DNA of 13,299 bases from Acidobacteriota bacterium (GTDB lineage Bacteria > Acidobacteriota > Terriglobia > Terriglobales > Acidobacteriaceae), in NCBI GenBank assembly GCA_021805955.1, contig JAJZDO010000042.1:1-13299 (forward strand). The letters run 5' to 3'. The notes under the pieces were generated by a model. It had not been told where the DNA came from, searched no databases, and worked only from the letters and a program-made list of their open reading frames with translations. Positions 7,676-13,299 of this stretch are shown piece after piece (position 1 is the first letter of the stretch; every line of letters begins with the position of its first letter). A program made the translations under genes and the position numbers.

Positions 7676-8074
7676 ATGGAGAACCTGGTCAAGAATTTTT
7701 TGCGAGGACTGGTGGGCAAGGAGCGCCGCAAGGCGGAGCGGCGGGCGGTTCCTGGACTCGTCGCGTATTACTGGGATGGCGGTCTCCCTACCCCGCACCC
7801 CATCCGGGAGATCAGCCTGACCGGAATGTATTTATTGACCAAAGAGCGTTGGTATTTGGGCACGGTAGTGATGATGAGACTGCAACAGACGGGGGCTGGC
7901 GATGGGGATCCCGAGCATTCGATCGCAATGCATGCCAGGGCGGTTCGATGGGGAGAGGATGGCGTTGGATTGGCGTTTTTGCCGTCTGAAAAAAATCCTT
8001 ACCAGAATGGGCACGACCCGCGCGGCAACGGGAGGAACCGGGATTCCATGAAGAGATTTGTGCGGCAGGTTTAA
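7676..8074 (+). CDS. PilZ domain protein, candidate c-di-GMP receptor
   Basis: This 132-residue protein is a single PilZ domain with a basic C-terminal tail. The N-terminal RxxxR motif is present (R18-K-A-E-R22 in RRKAERR). The second motif, usually D/NxSxxG, reads E45-I-S-L-T-G50, so Glu replaces Asp or Asn. The domain closes with RAVRWGEDGVGLAFLP, matching the family's GVGVxF-type strand. It may bind c-di-GMP and tie pilus activity to that messenger, although the Glu substitution could weaken binding. It lies 3 bases after the DUF192 gene and 147 bases before the TadG-like gene. The leader between them shows no riboswitch I can recognise. Confidence 0.82.
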   Translation: MENLVKNFLRGLVGKERRKAERRAVPGLVAYYWDGGLPTPHPIREISLTGMYLLTKERWYLGTVVMMRLQQTGAGDGDPEHSIAMHARAVRWGEDGVGLAFLPSEKNPYQNGHDPRGNGRNRDSMKRFVRQV

Positions 8075-8210
8075 AGTGGGCAATGTTTTGAAGTGACATA
8101 GTACATCTGCAATATCACGCATCACGAAAGGCTGAAGGAAACCGGAAGATACGGTCAAGGCGGGGTACGACGGACACAGGGCAGCGTCAATTTGTCGCGC
8201 CAGATGTTCG

Positions 8211-8216
8211 GGGAGG
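8211..8216 (+). promoter_or_regulatory. Shine-Dalgarno that fixes the start of the TadG-like gene
   Basis: GGGAGG lies five bases before ATG 8222, an ideal spacing. It favours this ATG over the upstream in-frame TTG at 8192, which would add ten residues of no evident function. Confidence 0.75.
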
Positions 8217-8221
8217 AACCG

Positions 8222-9496
8222 ATGAAATTCGCGAAGAAGCTGAAAGATGAGAGCGGCCAAGCGATGATTCTTACGCTTCTATGCATGACATGCTTGCTTG
8301 GCTTTGTCGGGTTCGCAGCCGATATCGGAACACTGCTGCGTGCGAAGAGAAATCTGCAAATCGCAGCCGACAGCGCCGCGGTTGCAGGTGCGGCAGAACT
8401 GAATTATGGAGATATGACAGCGGCAGCCGACGCGGCGGCAGCACAGAATGGTGTGACGATCGGAACGAATGGAGGAACGGTTACGGTCAACACGCCGCCA
8501 ATGTATGGGGCGTACGCGGGGCAGACTGGCGGCTATGTGGAAGTGATCGTCTCGCAGAACCAGCCTACATTCTTTATGAATATTTTCAATATCGCTTCCC
8601 AGACGATCACGGCCAGGGCTGTGGCATGGAACGGAGCTTCGTCCAACGACTGCGTCTACGTTTGCAATCCATCGGCGTCGGATGCCATGAGCTTGCAGGG
8701 GTCGTTCGACTTATCCGCGCCGAAGTGCGGCGTGGTTGTCGATTCCAACAATGTTGATGCGCTGCAGTTCACGGGAGGCGCAGGGTCACTAACGGCCGGC
8801 TCGGTCGGCGTTGTGGGCGGCGATGGCGGCCAAACCGGCGACAGCACTCCAGCTCCGGTTACAGGAATTGCACCGGTGAGCTGTCCTTACGGTGGCATGG
8901 TGTTTCCCGACCCCACTACGATGACCTGCACGACTCCGTCCGGCGGCAATCTGACGGGACCAATATCCGCCGGCTGTTACAGCGCGCCTCCCCTTAGCAA
9001 CGGGGGCTTGGGAACCTTGAATATCAGCAATGCGCAGCTGGGTGCGGGGACCTATGTGTTTGAGGGTAACGTGAGCCTGAGCGGCAGCGTCACTTCGGAT
9101 GCGGGTGGCACAACCCTGGACATTTATAACGGTGCGCTCTCGGAAGGGACCGCCGCCACAAATCTAAACCTTGTCGCGCCGGCTCCGTGCGCTGCTGGTA
9201 CTTTGCCACCCTGCGGTGGTTCTTACGGTGGCATCGCCATCATGCAACCTCCGGCCAACACGAACACGATCACTTTTGAGTTTGGCAATTCTACCGGAAC
9301 GATCGATGGCATCATCTACGCCCCGACCGCGCAATTGTTTCTGCACGATAGCGGTGGCGACACGAGCGGCGGAATCCAACTCATCACCGACTTGATTGTG
9401 GGCACTCTGAATGATCAGACCGCGACACTCAGCATTACCAATTATTCCACAACCGTCGGTAACTCCCCACTCACGAAAGTTGCGCTGGTGGAGTAG
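8222..9496 (+). CDS. TadG-like surface/pilus protein with Cys- and Gly-rich C-terminal region
   Basis: This 424-residue protein has an N-terminal TadE/TadG-like membrane anchor. After ESGQ, a hydrophobic stretch ILTLLCMTCLLGFVGFAADI leads into LLRAKRNLQIAADSAAVAGAAEL, which is diagnostic of the putative Flp pilus-assembly TadE/G-like domain. Unlike the TadE proteins it lacks Glu at position 5 after the Gly, so pilin-type cleavage is unlikely. A pilin-like strand region follows (to about residue 140). After it come some 280 residues rich in Gly, Thr, Ser and Asn, with eight spaced Cys (for example SNDCVYVC, APKCGV, CPYGG). This resembles an exported beta-solenoid. The von Willebrand A domain of classical TadG is not evident; I see no DxSxS metal site. 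It lies directly before tadE (3 bases) and is probably exposed in the periplasm or on the surface. Confidence 0.75.
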   Translation: MKFAKKLKDESGQAMILTLLCMTCLLGFVGFAADIGTLLRAKRNLQIAADSAAVAGAAELNYGDMTAAADAAAAQNGVTIGTNGGTVTVNTPPMYGAYAGQTGGYVEVIVSQNQPTFFMNIFNIASQTITARAVAWNGASSNDCVYVCNPSASDAMSLQGSFDLSAPKCGVVVDSNNVDALQFTGGAGSLTAGSVGVVGGDGGQTGDSTPAPVTGIAPVSCPYGGMVFPDPTTMTCTTPSGGNLTGPISAGCYSAPPLSNGGLGTLNISNAQLGAGTYVFEGNVSLSGSVTSDAGGTTLDIYNGALSEGTAATNLNLVAPAPCAAGTLPPCGGSYGGIAIMQPPANTNTITFEFGNSTGTIDGIIYAPTAQLFLHDSGGDTSGGIQLITDLIVGTLNDQTATLSITNYSTTVGNSPLTKVALVE

Positions 9497-9499
9497 ATC

Positions 9500-10012
9500 A
9501 TGACGAATCTGGCAGATCGAAGACAAAATAATCCGAGAAGGCACAGTGGCCGCAAACCTGTGTCGCGTGGGGAAATGCGTGACGACCGCGGCCAGTCGCT
9601 GGTGGAGCTGGCGCTGATATTTCCGATCTTCATTCTACTGCTGGTAGGAGCAGCGGAATTTGGACGCCTGGCCTACGCCGCCATCGAAGTGAGCAATGCC
9701 GCCCGCGCAGGCGCTTCGTATGGGTCGCTCAGTCACATTACGGCATCCGACTTCACCAACATCGAGCTGGTGGCTACCACGGATGCAGCTAACATGACGG
9801 GCGTGACCGCTTTAGCCACCAATTTCTGTGCCTGCTCCACAGGAGGAACCATCACCTGCTCGACCGCTCTTACTTCGTGCCCCAGTCCAGCGCGAATTAT
9901 CGAGTATGTTCAGGTGAATACCAGTGCGTCCTTCGATCCTCTATTTCATCTCCCGGGACTTCCAACCACATTTGCGCTTACGGGACAGGCCATTATGCGA
10001 GTAGAACAGTAA
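9500..10012 (+). CDS. tadE: TadE family pseudopilin
   Basis: This minor pilin-like protein of the Tad system has 170 residues. A basic leader of about 30 residues ends in DDRG|QSLVELALIFP. Gly precedes the cut and Glu is at +5, matching the prepilin peptidase site used by TadV/CpaA. A membrane helix follows, then FGRLAYAAIEVSNAARAGASYGS, typical of TadE. The C-terminal half holds four Cys (FCACS, ITCS, SCPS), suggesting disulfides after export. ATG 9500 is supported by GGTGGAG six bases upstream, within the end of the TadG-like gene. A later ATG at 9575 would leave only five residues before the cleavage site. The stop overlaps the next gene's start by one base (TAATG). Confidence 0.88.
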   Translation: MTNLADRRQNNPRRHSGRKPVSRGEMRDDRGQSLVELALIFPIFILLLVGAAEFGRLAYAAIEVSNAARAGASYGSLSHITASDFTNIELVATTDAANMTGVTALATNFCACSTGGTITCSTALTSCPSPARIIEYVQVNTSASFDPLFHLPGLPTTFALTGQAIMRVEQ

Positions 10013-10542
10013 TGCAGATGCGAACAAAAGCTGGCTTGGTCTCTTCACGGAGGCTCCCGGAGACACTTCAGCGAGCAATTCGCCGTAGCCGTCCCCGCGT
10101 TCTGAGCGAGGAAGGATCGTCGATTGTTGAAATGGCTCTGAGCATGATCGTTCTGTCGATGATCCTGTTCGGTCTGATTGTGATGTGTCTGGCGCTATAC
10201 ACCTATCACTTCGTCTCCGATGCGGCGCGGGAAGGCAGCCGTTTTGCAATGGTGCGTGGATCCGCCTGCGCGCCCCCCGGCTATGAATGCAATGCCACTG
10301 CGGCTCAAATCCAGACCTACGTGCAGAACCTTGGTTTTCCCGGAATCAACCCGTCGAACATGACCGTGACAACGACATGGTCCGCTTACCCAGCAGGAGC
10401 GGTTTGCGCGTCGGCTGCATGCAACGATCCAGGCGATCTTGTAACCGTAATGGTGAGTTACAACTTTCCTGTGGCAATCCCCTTTGTCACGGCAAGCACG
10501 CTCACGATGAGCAGCACATCGTCGATGGTGATTTCGCAATAG
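10012..10542 (+). CDS. Second TadE/TadF-like pseudopilin
   Basis: This 176-residue protein overlaps tadE by one base, so the two are translationally coupled. A basic leader of about 40 residues precedes EEG|SSIVEMALSMIVLSMIL. Gly before the cut and Glu at +5 again match the CpaA/TadV site. The helix leads into YTYHFVSDAAREGSRFAMVRGS, the TadE/TadF hallmark. Four Cys follow (SACAPPGYEC, AVCASAAC), arranged like those of its neighbour. A second ATG two codons on (10018) is equally possible. It is the last plus-strand gene before the convergent TonB-like gene, with 54 bases between their stops. I call it TadF-like from position rather than a specific signature. Confidence 0.82.
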   Translation: MQMRTKAGLVSSRRLPETLQRAIRRSRPRVLSEEGSSIVEMALSMIVLSMILFGLIVMCLALYTYHFVSDAAREGSRFAMVRGSACAPPGYECNATAAQIQTYVQNLGFPGINPSNMTVTTTWSAYPAGAVCASAACNDPGDLVTVMVSYNFPVAIPFVTASTLTMSSTSSMVISQ

Positions 10543-10568
10543 CCTGCACCGAATGGGGGAGGCGAATG

Positions 10569-10585
10569 GAATCAACCGTTGATTC
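10569..10585. terminator. Small hairpin between converging genes
   Basis: Arms GAATCAA (10569-10575) and TTGATTC (10579-10585) form a perfect 7-bp stem with a 3-base loop in the 54-base gap between the two converging stop codons. It could act for both directions, but no T-run follows it, so it is weak evidence for a terminator. Confidence 0.25.
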
Positions 10586-10596
10586 AGGAGAGAGGT

Positions 10597-12048
10597 CTAT
10601 TCTGGTTCTTCGGGAATGATGAGCAGTACCTCGACGGCCGTCGATTTTCCATTCTGTGCGGCTGGTCGGAACTGCCATTGCTGCAGCGCGCTCAAAACGA
10701 ACTTCGTTTGCGGGAACTGCGCCGGGAAGACGACGGTGAGGTGCTCGAAGCGTCCTCCAGTATTAATAAAACCATGCACCAGCAGAGCATCCGTATCCAG
10801 GGTGTCTGCGGCGAAATGGGGTGTCACGATCAGGTATGGCCACGGTGCATCGGGCCGAGCGATGTTGCCTGTGGCTTGCTGTGCGCGCGGTAAACAGTAC
10901 TGCAAAACCCAATTCTTTTCGGCACCCACCTGCAGGTAAACGGTGTACGCGAGTCTATCCGCCAATATGCCAGATGTTTCAGGATATTCGTCCGCCATCG
11001 AAGCTCCGACGACGACGACTCCGTAATGACCGTCTCTCGGGCGGCTGATGCGAGTGACCGTGGGCCCATCGCCTGCTGAAGGCCCTGACTCCGTCCCTGA
11101 GTTCGATCCCTTATTTCCATCGTTTTCTCCAGGCGCTGAACCTTTCCCTGTTGCATCGGCGCGCTGGTCGCCATGGTCTCTTGAATCCGCATCTGCCCCG
11201 CTCCCACTCTGCTTGCCGGGTGCGGTTCCATCGCTTGTCTCGGACGTACTCTCTGGACGGCCAGGTGTGAATGAGTCTGAGTTCGACGCCGCTGCAGTCT
11301 GGTTCACAGCGGGCAACACAATAATTCCCTCCGAGGGAAGTACATCGGAGACCGACAATACGGTCGCTGGCGTCGGCGCAGCCGATGGCTTGTCTGCCGT
11401 TGCGGGTACTTGCGGCATTTGAAGTCCAGGGACCCGGATGGGTGAGGTATTGCTTGCGACGATTGGAACTGTCGCCGAGACGGAGGAGGAAGATGAAATC
11501 TCTACATTGGCGACATTGACTTCATGATTCGGCATCGAGAGCGAGGGTCGAACGTTGGCTGACGTCGTAGATTGGGACGGACGCGGAATGATCTTCTCGA
11601 TCGGGACCGTCGGCGGAGTCCACATCACCACCAGCGGAATTGGCGCTTTCAGCAGCGGCATTGTCTTTTGCGCGATGTCCGGTTGTACCAGCGTGATGGG
11701 TGCGGAAACTCGAAAGGCAAGCGATTGGGGAGTGGCGGCCGCAACGGGTCGTCCTCCGGATCGAGCGGCGTGCATCTGCGGTTGCACGGAAGCATGCATA
11801 GCTCCGCCTCCAGGCGACCATTGCAATTTTGGTTCGAACCCTTGCAGTTTGACAATGCGCGTCGTATATCGATGCGTGATTGGAGGGTCATCGATTCTTG
11901 GCGCATCGTTTATGGCGAGCACAGCGAGGCCCAGAACCAATCCATGCGTCGCTATGGAGAACATGAAGAACCCTGGTCGGGTGCGCGGCGGTGGATCGGT
12001 CGAGAAAATCGTGATGATGCTAGAAGAACTCAACGTGGCATCCCCCAC
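10597..12048 (-). CDS. TonB-like periplasm-spanning protein (TonB C-terminal fold)
   Basis: This 483-residue protein is read opposite to every other gene in the window. Residues about 27-47 (GFFMFSIATHGLVLGLAVLA) form a single N-terminal membrane anchor. A long Pro-, Ser- and Ala-rich linker follows. At about residues 270-340 comes a low-complexity stretch rich in Gly, Ser, Asp and Glu, suited to spanning the periplasm. The C-terminal domain (about 370-480) ends with FINTGGRFEHLTVVFP, then LSALQQWQFRPAAQNGKSTAVEVLLIIP. This matches the TonB_C pattern of a beta strand, an Ala-rich helix, WxFxPA and a final strand. No ExbB or ExbD gene is nearby. The predicted start is GTG 12048; an ATG at 12041 is out of frame. 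A sigma-54-like element on this strand lies about 170 bases upstream. Whether it energises a receptor or serves the pilus is unknown. Confidence 0.75.
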   Translation of the reverse strand: MGDATLSSSSIITIFSTDPPPRTRPGFFMFSIATHGLVLGLAVLAINDAPRIDDPPITHRYTTRIVKLQGFEPKLQWSPGGGAMHASVQPQMHAARSGGRPVAAATPQSLAFRVSAPITLVQPDIAQKTMPLLKAPIPLVVMWTPPTVPIEKIIPRPSQSTTSANVRPSLSMPNHEVNVANVEISSSSSVSATVPIVASNTSPIRVPGLQMPQVPATADKPSAAPTPATVLSVSDVLPSEGIIVLPAVNQTAAASNSDSFTPGRPESTSETSDGTAPGKQSGSGADADSRDHGDQRADATGKGSAPGENDGNKGSNSGTESGPSAGDGPTVTRISRPRDGHYGVVVVGASMADEYPETSGILADRLAYTVYLQVGAEKNWVLQYCLPRAQQATGNIARPDAPWPYLIVTPHFAADTLDTDALLVHGFINTGGRFEHLTVVFPAQFPQTKFVLSALQQWQFRPAAQNGKSTAVEVLLIIPEEPE

Positions 12049-12229
12049 CCCTAAAGCAAGCCCTTGGATACTCTTCCAGTTTCGTTTTATTCAAGGTTGC
12101 GGTTCGTTTATTCCGGCACTCCTGCAGACAGCGTACTTTCGTCGACAGGAAGCATCGTCTCGCACTGCGGTGAGTACGCGGATGCTATCAGTGTGGTATC
12201 GCTTCCACTACCATTCATATGGAATGTCA

Positions 12230-12245
12230 GCAATTTTCCGGCCAA
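12230..12245 (-). promoter_or_regulatory. Sigma-54-like -24/-12 promoter before the TonB-like gene
   Basis: On the minus strand this reads TTGGCCGG-AAAA-TTGC followed by T. GG and GC are exactly ten bases apart, and it matches the RpoN consensus except at the AC of the -24 box. The predicted start is near base 12218, leaving a leader of about 170 bases before the GTG at 12048. It faces away from the cpaB element. Confidence 0.5.
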
Positions 12246-12268
12246 CCAGTTCGGCTGTAAGTTCCTGC

Positions 12269-12369
12269 AAACCTGAAACCTGCCTCGCCAGGCGTGTCTG
12301 TGCGGCTACACAGCAAAGTCGAGTGGTATACATGCGTTCACACTCGGTTCCCGCCTAAACCGCTAAACC
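12269..12369. repeat. Two pairs of AAACC direct repeats between divergent promoters
   Basis: The first pair is AAACCTG repeated in tandem at 12269-12275 and 12276-12282. The second pair is CTAAACC at 12355-12361 and 12363-12369. Their centres lie about 58 and 145 bases from each predicted transcription start, so the clusters are placed symmetrically between the two sigma-54-like elements, although both pairs run in the same orientation. This is a possible activator-binding arrangement, but the repeats are short. Confidence 0.3.
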
Positions 12370-12393
12370 TCTCATTTGGCGACCCTGCTTCCT

Positions 12394-12409
12394 TTGGCAT
12401 GGTAATTGC
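12394..12409 (+). promoter_or_regulatory. Sigma-54-like -24/-12 promoter before cpaB
   Basis: The sequence TTGGCATG-GTAA-TTGC has GG and GC exactly ten bases apart. It matches the RpoN consensus YTGGCACG-N4-TTGCW except for T in place of C in the -24 box and the final base. The predicted start is near base 12421, giving a 43-base leader before ATG 12464. With the element at 110-125 this is one of the two closest matches in the window. Confidence 0.6.
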
Positions 12410-12463
12410 GATGAGGTCTAGGGAAATCGGACTGACGACACATCAGTTCGAACAGGTGCCTGA

Positions 12464-13299
12464 ATGAACCGCAGACTAACCAGTATTCTTTTGATCGCTT
12501 TTGTCGTGGCCATTGCATGCAGCTATCTGGTCTTTCGCGTTGTCGGAAACCGCCTGGGAGGGCCACAGCACAGGGTCACTAAGGTGGTCGCCGCGGCGAC
12601 AGATATCAAGCTAGGCAGCGTTCTTCGCCCGGTTGATCTGACAACTGTCGACATCGTCGGTACCCTGCCGAAGGGTGCCATTCTGAAGCCTTCCGATGTG
12701 ATCGGCAGAGGAGTAATTTCCGATCTCTACGTTGGTGAGCCAGTGCTGGAGAGCCGTCTGGCCCCCCCTGGATCTGGCGGCGGTCTTGCGGCAACCATAC
12801 CGGACGGGATGCGGGCGTGCGCGGTGAAAGTTGACGAAGTCGTGGGCGTCGCTGGGTTCGCGACACCGGGAATGCGGGTCGACGTATTAATCTCCGGCAA
12901 TCCTCCCGGAACCAGCAACGTCAACCCTCAAGGATCACAGGTTCGGACACTGTTGCAAAACATACAAGTTCTGTCCGCCGGGACAGATATCCAGCGAGAC
13001 GCGGAAGGAAAACCGCAGCAGGTCCAGGTGGTCAACCTGCTGGTAACTCCACAACAGGCGGAGGCGTTGAGTCTCGCCAGCAATCAAACAAAAATTCAGC
13101 TCGTTCTGCGGAACCCGCTGGATACAAAACTGGTAGATACGCCAGGGACGGGCTTGGCGCGTCTTTTCGGGGAAGCGAATGTACCGGTGGGGACGCCGCG
13201 GCCCGCGCGGACGATACACAGAGCGCCCTCCGCACCGCGCCTTTATCTAATCGAAGTGTTCAATGGTTCGAAGAAAACTGAAGCAAAATTTGCCTCACA
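12464..13299 (+). CDS. cpaB: Flp pilus assembly protein CpaB/RcpC, cut off by the window edge
   Basis: The frame is open to the last base, so the C terminus is missing; 278 residues are visible. Residues 1-28 (MNRRLTSILLIAFVVAIACS and on) are a signal anchor. A SAF domain follows (about 40-105): VVAAATDIKLGSVLRPVDL, ending VLESRLAPPGSG. The RcpC/CpaB domain then appears (ATIPDGMRACAVKVDEVVGVAGFATPGMRVDVLI, with QVLSAG and LLVTPQQAEALSLAS further on). CpaB is a periplasmic component that works with the outer-membrane secretin CpaC/RcpA, whose gene is expected just beyond the right edge. A weak AGGTG precedes the start, and the ATG follows a TGA by no bases. It lies downstream of a well-matched sigma-54-like promoter and so heads its own transcript. 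Confidence 0.93.
   Translation, partial: MNRRLTSILLIAFVVAIACSYLVFRVVGNRLGGPQHRVTKVVAAATDIKLGSVLRPVDLTTVDIVGTLPKGAILKPSDVIGRGVISDLYVGEPVLESRLAPPGSGGGLAATIPDGMRACAVKVDEVVGVAGFATPGMRVDVLISGNPPGTSNVNPQGSQVRTLLQNIQVLSAGTDIQRDAEGKPQQVQVVNLLVTPQQAEALSLASNQTKIQLVLRNPLDTKLVDTPGTGLARLFGEANVPVGTPRPARTIHRAPSAPRLYLIEVFNGSKKTEAKFAS

Larger units (their letters stand above)
12049..12463. promoter_or_regulatory. 415-base divergent control region between the TonB-like gene and cpaB
   Basis: No reading frame here resembles a protein, including Flp pilin. The region holds two divergent sigma-54-like elements (12230-12245 on minus, 12394-12409 on plus) and two clusters of AAACC direct repeats between them (12269-12282 and 12355-12369). 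Small dyads lie around 12285-12313: CGCC-A-GGCG, and CTGTG-N6-CACAG. A longer imperfect inverted arrangement (AGCATC / GATGCT, about 12150-12186) falls in the leader of the TonB-like gene. The layout suits a shared enhancer-binding-protein region serving both genes. Confidence 0.5.

Noticed and set aside
7160..7798. 212-codon minus-strand open frame over the DUF192 gene
   Set aside because: The plus strand carries an unmistakable DUF192 protein and the start of pilZ. The minus-strand product has no recognisable motif and no ribosome binding site.
8075..8221. Possible c-di-GMP (GEMM) riboswitch before the TadG-like gene
   Set aside because: CACGCA and CACAGGGCA words and the neighbouring PilZ gene prompted a check. 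The order and the conserved core (GAAA loop, GACGCAAAG) are not there.
12229..12290. A second minus-strand GG-N10-GC at about 12267-12280
   Set aside because: The -24 half is only AGGTTTC, lacking TTGGC. The element at 12230-12245 is much better.
11555..12358. 267-codon plus-strand open frame opposite the TonB-like gene
   Set aside because: It is antisense to a gene with a clear membrane anchor and TonB_C-like end. The translation has no domain pattern, and its composition is that of a frame shadow.

Overview
The window is a Tad (tight adherence, Flp-type IVb) pilus assembly locus, roughly 57% G+C by eye. It probably comes from an Acidobacteriota (Terriglobia-like) chromosome. That placement rests on the overall gene style: CpaE, CpaF, TadB and TadC together with DUF192, PilZ, a Cys-rich TadG/TadE set and an orphan TonB-like protein. 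There is no rRNA or other phylogenetic marker, so it is an inference. I see no tRNA, rRNA, CRISPR array, insertion sequence or phage gene.

Layout, left to right. A GT-C-fold membrane glycosyltransferase (138-1727) comes first. A tightly packed plus-strand series follows: prepilin peptidase CpaA/TadV, localisation ATPase CpaE/TadZ, secretion ATPase CpaF/TadA, platform proteins TadB and TadC, and an unlisted 31-residue single-span membrane microprotein (6880-6975). A 262-base gap with three successive stem-loops separates this from a second plus-strand series: DUF192, PilZ, TadG-like, TadE and a second TadE/TadF-like protein. A convergent minus-strand gene (10597-12048) encodes a TonB-like protein. 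After a 415-base divergent intergenic region, cpaB/rcpC starts and runs off the right edge. The Flp major pilin and the secretin CpaC/RcpA are not in the window.

How the genes fit together: CpaA cleaves prepilins and pseudopilins (both TadE-type proteins keep the G|xxxxE site). CpaF powers assembly on the TadB/TadC inner-membrane platform, and CpaE positions the machine. CpaB would join an outer-membrane secretin expected just beyond the window. PilZ suggests a c-di-GMP input. The GT-C enzyme may glycosylate surface components.

The most notable observation is regulatory. Four copies of the exact pattern TTGG-N8-TTGC, the core of a sigma-54 (RpoN) -24/-12 promoter, lie in intergenic DNA. They sit upstream of the glycosyltransferase, cpaA, cpaB and, on the minus strand, the TonB-like gene. 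By eye I found no copy inside any gene. This suggests that the whole locus, including the inserted TonB-like gene, is one RpoN regulon controlled by an enhancer-binding protein encoded elsewhere.
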